DNA of 55,320 bases from Lachnospiraceae bacterium (GTDB lineage Bacteria; Bacillota; Clostridia; Lachnospirales; Lachnospiraceae): contig JAEEXG010000011.1 of assembly GCA_016291405.1 (NCBI GenBank), forward strand, positions 1 through 55,320, given 5' to 3'. Under the pieces are notes generated by a model. That model did no database searches and was not told the DNA's origin. It saw nothing but the letters and a program-made list of their open reading frames with translations. The position numbers were made by a program, and so were the translations under genes. Of this stretch, positions 18,152 through 28,248 are shown one piece after another (position 1 is the first letter of the stretch; the number at the start of each line of letters is the position of its first letter).

Positions 18152-19735
18152 TTACTTACCCTCCCTGTATTCTGTAGGCGTCACGCCTACGTTCTTTCTG
18201 AATGATTTACTAAAATAGTTAGGATCCGAATATCCGCACATGGTGCATATTTCTTTCATTGAATATTGCGTTGTGTTTAAAAGGTCTTTTGCCTTTTCGA
18301 TCCTAAGCTTTGTAAGATAATCGATAAAGTTTTCTTTTGTATTTTCTTTAAAGATTCTGCTTAAGTAATAAGAACTTATATTTACCGCCATCGAAACATC
18401 ATCAAGCGTTATGCTCTTAGTGTAATTTGCTTCAATATAATCTTTTGCAGCTTTTATAACATCATTTGAGCTTTCAACCTTTTTATTAAGTACATTTACG
18501 CAGGAAAATTCAATCTTATCTTTAAACCAGTCCCAAAGACTTTCCATGTCCGTAAGCTTCATTATTTCCGGAAGATACTCATGTCTGTCTTCAAACCTGT
18601 ATGTCATGCCTCCGCTCTCATAAGCAATAGACTCAGCTCTTAAAGCAAATTCTAAAGCCTTAAGCCTTGCATCCATAAAGTCTCTTTGGCCCATCCAGTT
18701 AAAGTATTCCTTACCTGTACTTAAAGCCGCCTCCACTCTTCCTTTTTCTATTTCTTCAAAGAACTTTCTTTCCAGTTCAATAGGATAGTCTCCTGAATAT
18801 CCGCATCCTATGGGAAGATCGTCTGCGTGAGCTACTGAGTTTGTGGTAATGATTAAAGCATTTATTGCTTCTCTGTAGGAGCTTTCCATGTTTTCAAGCT
18901 TTGTTACTCTTCCTATTCCTATTCTGAAAGCAATATCCGTTTTTTCATTTAGTTTATGCACAAAGTCTCTTGCCTTAGAAATAACCGATTCTCTCTGAGA
19001 ATACGTCATTTCTTCATCTTCAAAGGGCACCAAAACCGCAATTTTATTTCCCATAACAGAGCCGACCATAGCATCAAAGTATAGCTTTAAATACTCTCTT
19101 ATGTCTTTATATTCTCTCTGAATTCGCACACTTGAACCAACGGCGTTTGTCATATGATTTCCTTCTTTTTCATCACCAAAGACAATTGCCATCATGTATG
19201 CATTTTCTGTTTTTATATCAAGCATTGCTTTATAGTTTTGAACATCTTCTTCAAAATGCTCATGGAACAATAAATCATAGATAAAACCGTTTTCCAATAT
19301 AGGTACAACCGTTTCAAGTTTTTCTTTAACCAGCAAATCATTTGAGCGCCTGGTTTTTTCTTCTGAAACAATAGCCATGGCCTTTTTAAGCGCGGCTATC
19401 ATCTTGTTTTTTTCCATAGGTTTTGTCAAATATTCGATGGCTCCAAGCTTGATTGCTTCCTGAGCATAGTCAAACTTATCGTAGGCAGACATGACGATAA
19501 AAATAACATTGTCGTTTGACTTTCTGATTTCTCGCATGGCATCTATACCGTTTATTCCCGGCATCTGAATATCCATAATGGCAATGTCCGGTCTAAACTG
19601 CTCTGCAAGCTCTATTACGTTTCGACCTGTTTTTGCATATTCAATTCTGCACTCGTCTTGAAATTCTTTTTGTATTAAGAATTTCAAAGAATCGATTACG
19701 ATTCCCTCGTCGTCTGCGAGCATTATCTTATACAT
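18152..19735 (-). CDS. yesN: AraC-type response regulator (YesN family)
   Basis: 527 residues. The receiver domain at 1-120 has the acidic pair Asp8-Asp9, the phospho-acceptor Asp55 (IAIMDIQMPG) and Lys105 (LTKPM). A long middle region (about 130-420) is typical of YesN regulators. The last 100 residues form a double helix-turn-helix of AraC type (ITLDDVSMAVNISSYYLSRIF and MKEICTMCGYSDPNYFSKSF). It overlaps the kinase gene by 8 bases and directly precedes the XylF-like gene. The natural target is the chvE transporter promoter just downstream of this operon, by analogy with clostridial xylose systems. Confidence 0.93.
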   Translation of the reverse strand: MYKIMLADDEGIVIDSLKFLIQKEFQDECRIEYAKTGRNVIELAEQFRPDIAIMDIQMPGINGIDAMREIRKSNDNVIFIVMSAYDKFDYAQEAIKLGAIEYLTKPMEKNKMIAALKKAMAIVSEEKTRRSNDLLVKEKLETVVPILENGFIYDLLFHEHFEEDVQNYKAMLDIKTENAYMMAIVFGDEKEGNHMTNAVGSSVRIQREYKDIREYLKLYFDAMVGSVMGNKIAVLVPFEDEEMTYSQRESVISKARDFVHKLNEKTDIAFRIGIGRVTKLENMESSYREAINALIITTNSVAHADDLPIGCGYSGDYPIELERKFFEEIEKGRVEAALSTGKEYFNWMGQRDFMDARLKALEFALRAESIAYESGGMTYRFEDRHEYLPEIMKLTDMESLWDWFKDKIEFSCVNVLNKKVESSNDVIKAAKDYIEANYTKSITLDDVSMAVNISSYYLSRIFKENTKENFIDYLTKLRIEKAKDLLNTTQYSMKEICTMCGYSDPNYFSKSFRKNVGVTPTEYREGK

Positions 19736-21212
19736 CGTCTGTCTCCTTGATATCTAGATATATTCTAAACTTTGAGCCTTTGTTTTCGCCTTCGCTCTCA
19801 ACGCTCATTACATCTTCGCTTCCCACAAAGAGTTTAAGCCGTGCCATAACGTTATCCATTCCGATTCCGTTTGATGATTTCTTTGAAGAGCTTATAGGTG
19901 TACCGTTCATAAGGTGCTCGATGGTTTCTTTGTCCATGCCTATTCCGTTATCTTCTATACATATGCACGCAACATCATCAAGCCTGTAAACGCTCATTTT
20001 AATCTTACCTTCGCCCATCATGTCTCTGATTCCGTGGTTTACACAATTTTCAATTATGGGCTGCAAAATCATGGCAGGCATAGGCACATTTAAAAGTGAA
20101 GAATCTATTTCCTTTTCATAATGGATTTCGCCCGAAAAACGAACATTTAATATGTATATGTAGTTATCTACAAGTTCAAGCTCTTCTCCGATAGTAACGG
20201 TCTTTTCGCCCTTCTTAACGTTGTATCTGAAAAACTCTGCCATAACCTGCACGTATTCATAGGTCCTGTCTGCCCCTTCCATCATGGCAAGCTGGGCCCC
20301 GGCGTTAAGGGTGTTAAAAAGAAAATGAGGATTGATCTGAGCTTGAAGGTATTTTAACTGGGCATCTTTAAGGTGAGCTTCCATCTTAAGTTCTTTTTCT
20401 TTTAAAGCTCTTTCCGTTTCGGCGCTTTTACGCATCTTTTCGATGTAATCCTGGATGCTTACCACCATTTTGTTAAATGCCTTTGTAACAACGCCGATTT
20501 CGTCTTCTGCTTCAACGGGCAAAGAAGCTATCTGGAAGTTTCCTTTTGCTACTTCATCCGCTACTCCTTTTAGATTTCTTAAAGGACGGATAAGCTGCTC
20601 TGTAAGCTTTAAAATCAAAAGAGCGTTTGCAAAAATAACTACAATCATTATGAGGTTTCCGGCTGTTTCAAATCTTTTAAAGGATGTCACTAAGCCTCGG
20701 TAGTTTTCTGAGTTTTCTTTAAACTGCTCATTGTTTAAGCTGTAAATGTATGTGTTTATATAGCCGTATAGCTTGGAAGCTTCATCGTATCTTTCTCTGT
20801 ATTTTTCGACATTTCTTCCTCGCTTTGCTTCAATGGTCTGTTCTACTTCATTTAAATAAATGTAGGACATGTTCTTTATAGAGCGTTGCATTCTGTCTAA
20901 GGCTTTTTCTGACACACTGCTGTCTAGGTCTTCCACCTTCTCTTCGAATTCTTGCGCGCTCTTATAATAGTCTTCCAAAGCATCACTGGTTTTAGTGTTT
21001 AAAAACTCAGTCATGTTATCCTGAACAGCTTTAATTGAAGAAGATAACTCATTTAACTCTAAGTTTGCTCTGTAAACGGTATCGATTTTGTCTGCCATGC
21101 TGTTTATGGAAAAAAGCAAGACTATATTAATCATAAACACAAGCAGGTTTACAGAGAGGGTAATTCCCATCATTTTTACCTGAAGAGGAAGATTACGGAG
21201 CTTTGTCTTCAT
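19728..21212 (-). CDS. yesM: Sensor histidine kinase (YesM/LytS type)
   Basis: 494 residues. Two membrane helices (about 15-38 and 184-206) enclose a helical extracytoplasmic domain of about 145 residues. A HAMP domain follows (about 203-255), then a helical region, the His_kinase box INPHFLFNTLN (His near 296), the N-box QPIIENCVNHGI and the ATP-lid glycines DNGIGM and NGIGMDNV. This is the kinase type that pairs with YesN regulators. It overlaps the sugar-binding sensor gene by 20 bases, which suggests translational coupling and a physical complex, as in XylFII-LytS. Confidence 0.93.
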   Translation of the reverse strand: MKTKLRNLPLQVKMMGITLSVNLLVFMINIVLLFSINSMADKIDTVYRANLELNELSSSIKAVQDNMTEFLNTKTSDALEDYYKSAQEFEEKVEDLDSSVSEKALDRMQRSIKNMSYIYLNEVEQTIEAKRGRNVEKYRERYDEASKLYGYINTYIYSLNNEQFKENSENYRGLVTSFKRFETAGNLIMIVVIFANALLILKLTEQLIRPLRNLKGVADEVAKGNFQIASLPVEAEDEIGVVTKAFNKMVVSIQDYIEKMRKSAETERALKEKELKMEAHLKDAQLKYLQAQINPHFLFNTLNAGAQLAMMEGADRTYEYVQVMAEFFRYNVKKGEKTVTIGEELELVDNYIYILNVRFSGEIHYEKEIDSSLLNVPMPAMILQPIIENCVNHGIRDMMGEGKIKMSVYRLDDVACICIEDNGIGMDKETIEHLMNGTPISSSKKSSNGIGMDNVMARLKLFVGSEDVMSVESEGENKGSKFRIYLDIKETDDV

Positions 21213-22248
21213 TTTCTTCCTCCTCTCTGTAGGTGGATACGTTTGAGCTGTTTATAACCGAAACGTCCGCCACAAAGTATTGGCTTGTATTTCCAAATTC
21301 CCAATATTCACTTAAAGCGTCTATGCAATACTCTCCCATCTGATTTGCATCGATAGAAATGGTTGCATAGATTACGTTTCTCTCGATTCCTTTTATGATA
21401 GCTTCGGAATCATAGTATCCTAAGATATTTACAAGTCCTACATTGTTATATTCAACTACTGTCTGATAGACACTCGTTGTATCGATTTCATTTAAACAAA
21501 CCACTATATCGGGAAGGTCGTTTCTGTTTTCAATAAACATATTTCTTACAGATTCTTCCACAGAAAAGTTACTCGACTCATCCACCAAAAACATCGACAT
21601 TTCAATAGGTTTTACAATGACTTTTGATGCATTTTCTATCGTTTCCTGCATTGCCGAAAATAAAATGTTTTGGCCAAGATCGTCTGCATTTGCATCAACC
21701 AGCACCACAACCTTAATGCTTTCATCGGGGAAAGGCTTTGAAGTAGCCATTGAAAGCACAAGCTTTCCATATTCACTGCCAAGCTCATAATTTGAAATGC
21801 CCACAAAGCTTATTCTTTCGGATTTCCTGTTATCTGTATTTAGAGTAACCACAGGAATTCCCATTTCATATGCTTTATGAATGGCTTCTGTCATTTCTTC
21901 GCTTTCATTTGCTTCAACAATTATTCCGTCAACGCCCGAAGCAATGGCTATTTCCATAAGTTCCGTTTCAGAATACTCTTTAGATAAGTTTTCTGAAATC
22001 ATATCAACATATGCGTTTTTTTCTTTTCCCGCTTCAAAAGTTGACTTATATAGAGACTGCCAAAAAGACGACTTCGAATCCGTCGAAATCATCGCATAGT
22101 ATTTATCGTAACTTTCTTTTTGTTCTGTTTCTCTGAGGGTTTTACTGTATGAAATAAAGAAAAATATAAGTAAACCGGTAAGGCACACAAGTACCCCGGT
22201 TATCGCCCAGATGATTATAGAATTCAAGTAACCCCTTACTTTTTTCAT
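21193..22248 (-). CDS. Membrane-anchored sugar-binding sensor protein (XylFII-like)
   Basis: 351 residues. One uncleaved N-terminal helix (about 10-33) without a lipobox is followed by a type I periplasmic-binding fold (Peripla_BP_4), with VDGIIVEANESEEMTEAI, GIPVVTLNTDN, VGISNYELGSEYGKLV and YATISIDANQMGEYCIDAL. It is first in an operon with the kinase and the response regulator. In Clostridium beijerinckii an equivalent protein (XylFII) binds xylose outside the cell and activates the LytS kinase. The same arrangement is inferred here; the ligand is not shown by the sequence. The ATG follows GGGGGT. Confidence 0.88.
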   Translation of the reverse strand: MKKVRGYLNSIIIWAITGVLVCLTGLLIFFFISYSKTLRETEQKESYDKYYAMISTDSKSSFWQSLYKSTFEAGKEKNAYVDMISENLSKEYSETELMEIAIASGVDGIIVEANESEEMTEAIHKAYEMGIPVVTLNTDNRKSERISFVGISNYELGSEYGKLVLSMATSKPFPDESIKVVVLVDANADDLGQNILFSAMQETIENASKVIVKPIEMSMFLVDESSNFSVEESVRNMFIENRNDLPDIVVCLNEIDTTSVYQTVVEYNNVGLVNILGYYDSEAIIKGIERNVIYATISIDANQMGEYCIDALSEYWEFGNTSQYFVADVSVINSSNVSTYREEEENEDKAP

Positions 22249-22277
22249 CTATACCCCCGCGTTTACGGTATGACACT

Positions 22278-22306
22278 ATTATAAAAAGGTTCATAAATAT
22301 GTGCAA
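22278..22306 (-). promoter_or_regulatory. Promoter of the sugar-sensing operon
   Basis: TTGCAC (22301-22306), a 17-base spacer and TATAAT (22278-22283) on the minus strand, 30 bases before the ATG of the sensor gene. Confidence 0.8.
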
Positions 22307-22332
22307 GATTGGGTTTTTGCTAACATGGTGCG

Positions 22333-22362
22333 TTGTGCTTATCTTGCATACTATGCTATAAT
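22333..22362 (+). promoter_or_regulatory. Extended -10 promoter of the GtrII-like gene
   Basis: TGC-TATAAT (22354-22362) forms an extended -10. A weak TTGTGC lies 18 bases upstream. The ATG at 22409 is 46 bases downstream of the -10. Confidence 0.6.
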
Positions 22363-22408
22363 TTTTGCTGAATTATATGCTAATTGAAAGGATAACCTTA
22401 AGTATCTT

Positions 22409-24013
22409 ATGAAAATAAAAGAGAAAAAAGAAACACTTAATTTCTTTAAAAAGCCGTCCAAAGATTTCTTATCAAAAGTATTATCCGATACCTTTGTGAA
22501 GGATAAAACATTTATCTATACTCTTATTACTACTTTGGCGACCTGCTTTATTTGCTATTTCTATGAAATGATTCATGGGCTAGGCTGTCCCGACACTCTC
22601 TGTGAAGGATTAAGAACTTACAGGAATGCGGATTTTTCCACATCTCAGGCCCGCTGGATGCTTCGCTTTATAAATGAGTTCTTTGGAAAGAATGTAATTA
22701 TTCCTACCATTACGGTGATTTCTTATTGCCTCATGATCGGTGTGAGCGCCTTTATAATATGCCGTATGATGCGAATAAACAAAGCCTCATATGTAGTTAT
22801 TATTACAGCTACTATGGTAAGCTTCCCGATTATTCTTCATCAGTTTGCTTACCTGTACATGGCTTTGGCATATTCATTTTCATTTTTAATGGTGGTATGT
22901 GCTTCTTACCTTACAAGAACCCATAAAATCATCTTTTTTGCTGTAAGCATTATTTTTCACCTAATGATGATGGGCTCTTATCAGTCTTATATCGGAGCCG
23001 CAACCGCACTTGCAATCGTCATGTTTATCTTTGATTTAATTGACACCGATTCCATAAAGAAGGCCTTTATCAATTTAGGACTTGCAGCCGCATCCCTTGC
23101 AGGCGGAGCCTTGATAAATATGCCTTTTTCAAGGTTTATGATGAATCACTATCACACAGGAATGGATGAAAGAGTAAGCGCTTTTTCAATTGCTCCGATT
23201 TTTGAAAACTTAGGTTTTTCTCTTAAGTTTTCTTATGTATGGTTTTTCTCTTACTTTAATAATGAAATTCTTTCAAGAAATCGTTTTTACTTTATCTTCT
23301 TCTTAGCATTAATTTTACTTGCAATTTCAATAATAGTAGGTAAGATTTTAAAGAAACAATACGGCGTTGCAGCTTTGATTCTTTTAGGATTCTTGCTTCT
23401 TCCTATCGGAATGAATTTCTTACTTGTTTTAATGCCAAGTAACGGAATGAGAGATATTTTAAGATATCAATATGTACTTATCTTTCCTTTACTTATCATG
23501 CTTCATGATAAGCTTGACGGACTTTTATATACGAGTATCCTTAAAGTTTTGTCCCATGCCGCCATTGCATTTATCCTTATTGCAAATGTGATTTCTGCAA
23601 ACTCGACCGCTCTTATGTACAAATACTCTTATGAAGATGCCATTAATCAGGCAAACTTCATGATGAATAAGGTATATGATTTAGAAGATTATGTTGCAAA
23701 TGAAACACCTATTATTCTTACAGGCCCCATTTCATACAGCGCCCTTCAGGATAAGTATCCTAAGATTTTTAGATATGCCGAAGTTGAAGGCGGTCCTGTT
23801 TTCTGGAACGACTTTTACGGAATGAATATTTGCAGGTATCAGTTCTTCCAGGATTTTATAGGAGTTAATCCACAGTATATTACAAGAGAAGATTTCTCGG
23901 TTGTAGATAGTGAAGAATTTAAAGAAATGCCTGTGTGGCCGCTGACCGGCTCTGTAAAGATGATTGACGGAAAGGTCGTTATAAAAACATCCGACAATCC
24001 TCCCGAATATTAA
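22409..24013 (+). CDS. Polytopic membrane protein, glucosyltransferase GtrII-like
   Basis: 534 residues. An N-terminal cytoplasmic stretch of about 35 residues is followed by ten to twelve hydrophobic helices to about residue 400, then a soluble C-terminal part of about 120 residues. The layout and segments such as FSTSQARWMLRFINEFFG and MGSYQSYIGAATALAIVMF resemble the GtrII/Glucos_trans_II family. Members of that family transfer sugars from lipid-linked donors to cell-surface polysaccharides at the outer membrane face. The gene stands alone, divergent from the sensing operon and convergent with the transketolase genes. The target polymer is unknown. The ribosome site (AAAGGAT) is rather far from the ATG. 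Confidence 0.75.
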   Translation: MKIKEKKETLNFFKKPSKDFLSKVLSDTFVKDKTFIYTLITTLATCFICYFYEMIHGLGCPDTLCEGLRTYRNADFSTSQARWMLRFINEFFGKNVIIPTITVISYCLMIGVSAFIICRMMRINKASYVVIITATMVSFPIILHQFAYLYMALAYSFSFLMVVCASYLTRTHKIIFFAVSIIFHLMMMGSYQSYIGAATALAIVMFIFDLIDTDSIKKAFINLGLAAASLAGGALINMPFSRFMMNHYHTGMDERVSAFSIAPIFENLGFSLKFSYVWFFSYFNNEILSRNRFYFIFFLALILLAISIIVGKILKKQYGVAALILLGFLLLPIGMNFLLVLMPSNGMRDILRYQYVLIFPLLIMLHDKLDGLLYTSILKVLSHAAIAFILIANVISANSTALMYKYSYEDAINQANFMMNKVYDLEDYVANETPIILTGPISYSALQDKYPKIFRYAEVEGGPVFWNDFYGMNICRYQFFQDFIGVNPQYITREDFSVVDSEEFKEMPVWPLTGSVKMIDGKVVIKTSDNPPEY

Positions 24014-24024
24014 AGTAAAAATAA

Positions 24025-24058
24025 AACCCGTGGATTTAAAATCCACGGGTTATTTTTT
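24025..24058. terminator. Bidirectional terminator between the GtrII-like gene and the transketolase genes
   Basis: The perfect 12-bp arms AACCCGTGGATT and AATCCACGGGTT, with T-rich flanks on both strands (TATTTTTTATT on plus). It sits between convergent genes and serves both. Confidence 0.92.
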
Positions 24059-24065
24059 ATTCTTA

Positions 24066-25007
24066 TTACTTTAAGAATTCTTTTACGTCAGCGTATACAC
24101 CTTTGCCGTCAAGCTTATACTTTTCAACAAGTGCTGCAGCGGATCCGGATTCACCGAAGATATCCTGCATACCAAGCTTCTTTACAGGTGTAGGAAGCTT
24201 TTCGCTTAAAACATCACATACGGCACTGCCAAGACCACCGATAACGGAATGTTCTTCAACAGTTACAACCTTACCTGTCTTCTTAGCGCTCTTTAAGATA
24301 ATGTCTTCATCAAGAGGCTTGATGGTGCAGATGTTGATTACTTCTGCATCGATTCCGTCTGCTTTAAGCATTTCAGCAGCTGTTAATGCTGAATCTACGC
24401 AAATACCTGTAGCAACGATAGTAACGTCTTTACCTTCTCTTACTACAGAACCTTTACCGATTTCAAACTTGTAATCGGGACGATCGTTAATAACCGGCAC
24501 AGCCGCACGTCCGAAACGGATGTATACAGGGCCTTCATATTCGATTGCCGCTCTTACGCAAGCCTTAGCTTCGATATCATCGGAAGGGCACATAACTACC
24601 ATTCCGGGAATTGTTCTCATTAATGCCAAGTCTTCGTTACACTGGTGTGTGGCACCGTCTTCACCAACGGTGATACCTGCATGTGTTGCACCGATCTTAA
24701 CATTTAAATGAGGATATCCAACTGAGTTTCTAACCTGTTCGTATGCACGACCTGCCGCAAACATCGCAAAGGATGAAGCAAAAGGAATAAGTCCTGTTGT
24801 AGCAAGTCCTGCTGCTATACCGATCATGTTACATTCTGCGATACCGCAGTCAATGTGTCTGTCGGGAAATGCCTTTTTAAATACGCCTGTCTTTGTGGCA
24901 GCTGCAAGGTCCGCATCCAATACTACAAGATTGGGATATTCGGCACCGAGTTCTTTTAAAGCATTTCCGTAGCTTTCTCTGGTAGCGATTTTAACTACTT
25001 CTGACAT
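24066..25007 (-). CDS. Transketolase, C-terminal subunit (split type)
   Basis: 313 residues, corresponding to the pyrimidine-binding and C-terminal domains of transketolase. ATRESYGNALKEL opens the domain. FASSFAMFAAGRAYEQVRNSVGYPHLNVKI, with TVGEDGATHQCNEDLALMR, is typical of this subunit. VEEHSVIGGLGSAV marks the C-terminal domain. With the preceding gene it makes a complete thiamine-diphosphate enzyme that moves two-carbon units between pentose, triose, tetrose and hexose phosphates. It overlaps the N-terminal subunit gene by 13 bases in a different frame, so these are two proteins and not a frameshifted one. Confidence 0.95.
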   Translation of the reverse strand: MSEVVKIATRESYGNALKELGAEYPNLVVLDADLAAATKTGVFKKAFPDRHIDCGIAECNMIGIAAGLATTGLIPFASSFAMFAAGRAYEQVRNSVGYPHLNVKIGATHAGITVGEDGATHQCNEDLALMRTIPGMVVMCPSDDIEAKACVRAAIEYEGPVYIRFGRAAVPVINDRPDYKFEIGKGSVVREGKDVTIVATGICVDSALTAAEMLKADGIDAEVINICTIKPLDEDIILKSAKKTGKVVTVEEHSVIGGLGSAVCDVLSEKLPTPVKKLGMQDIFGESGSAAALVEKYKLDGKGVYADVKEFLK

Positions 25008-25828
25008 AATGCTTCACCTACTTTCTCAAGATCTGCCATTGCGATTGCATATTCTTCATCATTGGGAGCCTTACCGTGCCATCCGCAAGAATTTTCCATG
25101 AAGGAAACTCCTTTACCCTTTGTGGAATGAGCAATGATAACTGTGGGCTGTCCCTTTGTTTCTCTTGCTTCTTTGAATGCTGCACGAATTTCATCAAAGT
25201 CGTGAGCGTTAATCTCGATTACATGGAAACGGAATGCCTTAAACTTATCTGCAAAAGGTTCTGCTGAGCAAACTTCTTCCAAAGAACCGTCAATCTGAAG
25301 TCCGTTATAGTCAAGGATTACGCAAAGATTGTCAAGCTTTCTGTGACCTGCAAACATTGCTGCTTCCCAAACCTGTCCTTCTTCGGCTTCACCGTCACCT
25401 ACGAGTGTGTAAACACGATTGCTCTTTCCCTGCATCTTTGCACCAAGAGCCATTCCGACTGCTGCTGAAATACCCTGTCCCAAAGAACCTGATGACATAT
25501 CAACACCGGGAATGTGTACACAGGGATGACCCTGAAGGTAAGAGCCAAGTTTTCTTAATGTCTTTAAATCTTCAACCGGGAAAAATCCGCGATGAGCCAA
25601 AGCGGAATATAAACCGGGTGCTGTGTGACCCTTCGACAATACAAAGCGGTCGCGATCCTCTTTTTTAGGATTCTTAGGATCGATGTTCATTTCTTCAAAA
25701 TAAAGATACGTATAGATATCTGCCGCAGAAAGGGATCCGCCGGGATGTCCGGCTTTTGCGCTGTGAACTGCGGTAACAATACCTTTACGAACTTCATTCG
25801 CCATTTTTTGAAGCTCTAAGTTTGTCAT
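24995..25828 (-). CDS. Transketolase, N-terminal subunit (split type)
   Basis: 277 residues carrying the thiamine-diphosphate-binding domain: AGHPGGSLSAADIYTYLYF, DRFVLSKGHTAPGLYSAL and the diphosphate motif GDGEAEEGQVWEAAMFAG ending in DYNGLQ. Split transketolases are common in Clostridia and archaea. It lies in the araR-araK-araD transcription direction, 96 bases after araD with no terminator visible, so it is probably part of the pentose operon and handles the xylulose 5-phosphate that the operon makes. AGGAGGAAAC lies 5 bases before the ATG. Confidence 0.95.
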   Translation of the reverse strand: MTNLELQKMANEVRKGIVTAVHSAKAGHPGGSLSAADIYTYLYFEEMNIDPKNPKKEDRDRFVLSKGHTAPGLYSALAHRGFFPVEDLKTLRKLGSYLQGHPCVHIPGVDMSSGSLGQGISAAVGMALGAKMQGKSNRVYTLVGDGEAEEGQVWEAAMFAGHRKLDNLCVILDYNGLQIDGSLEEVCSAEPFADKFKAFRFHVIEINAHDFDEIRAAFKEARETKGQPTVIIAHSTKGKGVSFMENSCGWHGKAPNDEEYAIAMADLEKVGEALCQK

Positions 25829-25924
25829 GTTTCCTCCATAATAGAATTTTCATAATTTCTTCTCTACCATAGAATTTAGCATATAGTCGCAAATCCGTCC
25901 ATTAAGTCTTTAGCTTTTTTATTA

Positions 25925-26623
25925 CTAATTATTGCTCTTTTGGCCGTAATAAGCGTTTGCTCCGTGCTTTCTGTAGTAGTGTTTGTCTTTTAATTCCTGA
26001 GGTGCTTCTTTAACGTCTTTGTTGATAAGCTCAGTTCTGTAAGCCATTTTTGCAACTTCCTCAAGTACAACTGCGTTGTGAACGGCTTCAAAAGCATCTT
26101 TTCCCCAAGTGAAGGGGCCGTGGTTTTTACAAAGCACGCAAGGAACCGCTTCGTAGTCTTTATCCTTAAAGTAATCGATAATTATAAGCCCTGTGTTTTT
26201 TTCATAAGCTTCATCGATTTCTTCCTTTGAAAGATTTCTTACACAAGGTACCTGTCCGTAAATGTAATCTGCATGTGTGGTGCCATAGCAGGGAATGTTT
26301 CTTCCCGCCTGTGCCCAGCTTGTAGCGTAAGAAGAATGGGTGTGAACAATTCCTCCGACCTTGTCAAAAGCCTTGTAAAGCTCTAAATGTGTGGGGGTAT
26401 CTGACGAAGGATTTAAATCTCCCTCAACTTTTTCACCCATTAAGTTCATTACAACCATATCCTTCGGGCGCATTTTTTCGTAATCAACACCGCTTGGCTT
26501 AATTACAAAAAGTCCCGATTCTCTGTCTATTTCACTTACGTTTCCCCAAGTGAAAGTTACAAGTCCGTGCTTTGGAAGAAGCATGTTCGCTTCATATACT
26601 TTTTCTTTTAATTCTTCTAACAT
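25925..26623 (-). CDS. araD: L-Ribulose-5-phosphate 4-epimerase
   Basis: 232 residues, the size of AraD. This class II aldolase-fold, metal-dependent enzyme converts L-ribulose 5-phosphate to D-xylulose 5-phosphate. Visible landmarks are [24 protein letters not shown] (substrate phosphate), [28 protein letters not shown] (metal histidines), [10 protein letters not shown] and KNHGPFTWG (third metal histidine and contacts). It is 8 bases after the kinase gene, so co-translation is likely. L-arabinose isomerase (araA) is not in the window. Confidence 0.96.
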   Translation of the reverse strand: MLEELKEKVYEANMLLPKHGLVTFTWGNVSEIDRESGLFVIKPSGVDYEKMRPKDMVVMNLMGEKVEGDLNPSSDTPTHLELYKAFDKVGGIVHTHSSYATSWAQAGRNIPCYGTTHADYIYGQVPCVRNLSKEEIDEAYEKNTGLIIIDYFKDKDYEAVPCVLCKNHGPFTWGKDAFEAVHNAVVLEEVAKMAYRTELINKDVKEAPQELKDKHYYRKHGANAYYGQKSNN

Positions 26624-26631
26624 ACGCTCTC

Positions 26632-28239
26632 CTATTTAACTGAATTTACAGCGGCTCTTTCTACTTCGATAGCCTTTTTATACTTTTCAATAAATGCATC
26701 AAATCCATCGATATCTGCTTTGGTTGGCTCAATGGTTTCTTTTTCCATATTGTTAAATACTTTGTTTTCAAGATAATCGGAAAGAGTTTCATTTCCGGAT
26801 TTCTGAATCATGTAAGAAGCAAGCACTGCCATTCCCCAAGCGCCGCCTTCGCCTGCTGTCTTTGCAACAGAAACGGGAGCTGCCAAAGCTGCTGCCAGGA
26901 TGCTCTGTCCTACGCCTTTTGTTTTAAACAATCCGCCGTGGCCTGTGATTGAATCAACCTTTACGCCTTCTTTCTTAAGCATGATATCGCATCCAAGCTT
27001 AAGTGTGGCAAGGGAAGAATAAAGGTGTGATCTCATAAAGTTTGCAAGATTCATCTTTGCGTTTTGCTCTCTTACAAACAAAGGTCTTCCTTCTTCAAAT
27101 TCGGTCACGCCTTCTCCTGAATAGTAGTTAAAAGAAACCAGTCCGCCTGCATCTTTATCTGATTCCATCGCCTTATTGTAAAGAACAGAGAAAAGCTTGC
27201 TCATATCAACGCTTACTCCGTAGCTTTCTAAGCTTTCTTTAAATAAGTTAACCCAGGCATTTAAGTCGGAAGTACAGTTATTGCAGTGCACCATACCTAC
27301 AAGGTCTCCGGAAGGAGTGGTGACAAGGTCGATTTCTCTATATACTTTTGAAAGGTTCTTTTCAAGAACTACCATTGCAAATACGCTGGTTCCTGCGGAA
27401 ACGTTACCGGTTTTAACTTTAACTGCGTTTGTTGCTACCATTCCTGTTCCTGCATCGCCTTCGGGGGGAGCAACAGGAATACCTGCTTCAAGGTTTCCTT
27501 CGGGGTCTAAAAGCAAAGCACCTTCTTTTGTCAATGTGCCTGCATCTTCGCCTGCAGTTAAAACCTTAGGGAAAATCTCTCTTAATGTATATGAAAGGCC
27601 TGCTTTCTTTAAAAGTGCATCAAACTTTTGAACCATTGTGGCGTCATAATCTCTTGTCACAGGGTCAATAGGGAACATTCCCGATGCTTCGCCCACACCC
27701 ATAACTTTCTTTCCTGTAAGAAGATAATGAATGTATCCTGCAAGTGTTGTCTCAAAAGAAATCTTTGAAATATGATCTTCTTTATTTAAGATTGCCTGAT
27801 AAAGGTGCGCTATGCTCCATCTTTGAGGAATGTTATAAGAAAACTCCTCTGTAAGAATGTCTGCAGCATCCTTTGTGATTGTGTTTCTCCAGGTTCTGAA
27901 AGGTGTAAGCAAGTTATCATCCTTATCAAAAACAAGGTATCCGTGCATCATTCCGCTTATGCCGATTGCGCCAAGCTTCTTTAAAGTTACACCGTATTCA
28001 TCTTTTACATTCTTCTTTAAGTCCTTGTAGCAAGACTGAAATCCATCTTTGATTTCTGAAAGAGGATATGTCCAGATTCCGTTTTCAAGGTGGTTTTCCC
28101 ATTCATGTCCCCCCTGTGCAATGGGTGTGTTTTTATCATCCACAAGCACTGCCTTAATTCTTGTTGAGCCAAACTCGATTCCAAGAACCGCCTTTCCTGA
28201 TTCAATTACTTTTTTGACTTCTTCTTTTGAGTAACCCAT
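26632..28239 (-). CDS. araK: FGGY-family pentulose kinase, probable L-ribulokinase (AraK type)
   Basis: 535 residues with the two FGGY domains: the N-terminal ATP-binding fold [29 protein letters not shown] (substrate loop) and the C-terminal [23 protein letters not shown] with [13 protein letters not shown]. It would phosphorylate L-ribulose, or possibly D-xylulose. Proteins like this are often labelled xylulokinase, but in Clostridium acetobutylicum a non-orthologous kinase, AraK, replaces AraB in arabinose use. The position between araR and araD supports L-ribulokinase here. The substrate cannot be decided from sequence alone. Confidence 0.85.
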   Translation of the reverse strand: MGYSKEEVKKVIESGKAVLGIEFGSTRIKAVLVDDKNTPIAQGGHEWENHLENGIWTYPLSEIKDGFQSCYKDLKKNVKDEYGVTLKKLGAIGISGMMHGYLVFDKDDNLLTPFRTWRNTITKDAADILTEEFSYNIPQRWSIAHLYQAILNKEDHISKISFETTLAGYIHYLLTGKKVMGVGEASGMFPIDPVTRDYDATMVQKFDALLKKAGLSYTLREIFPKVLTAGEDAGTLTKEGALLLDPEGNLEAGIPVAPPEGDAGTGMVATNAVKVKTGNVSAGTSVFAMVVLEKNLSKVYREIDLVTTPSGDLVGMVHCNNCTSDLNAWVNLFKESLESYGVSVDMSKLFSVLYNKAMESDKDAGGLVSFNYYSGEGVTEFEEGRPLFVREQNAKMNLANFMRSHLYSSLATLKLGCDIMLKKEGVKVDSITGHGGLFKTKGVGQSILAAALAAPVSVAKTAGEGGAWGMAVLASYMIQKSGNETLSDYLENKVFNNMEKETIEPTKADIDGFDAFIEKYKKAIEVERAAVNSVK

Positions 28240-28248
28240 AAAACCTCC

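Noticed and set aside
24995-25007. The two transketolase genes as one frameshifted gene.
   Set aside because: Both have good starts and complete domain borders, and split transketolase is normal in Clostridia.
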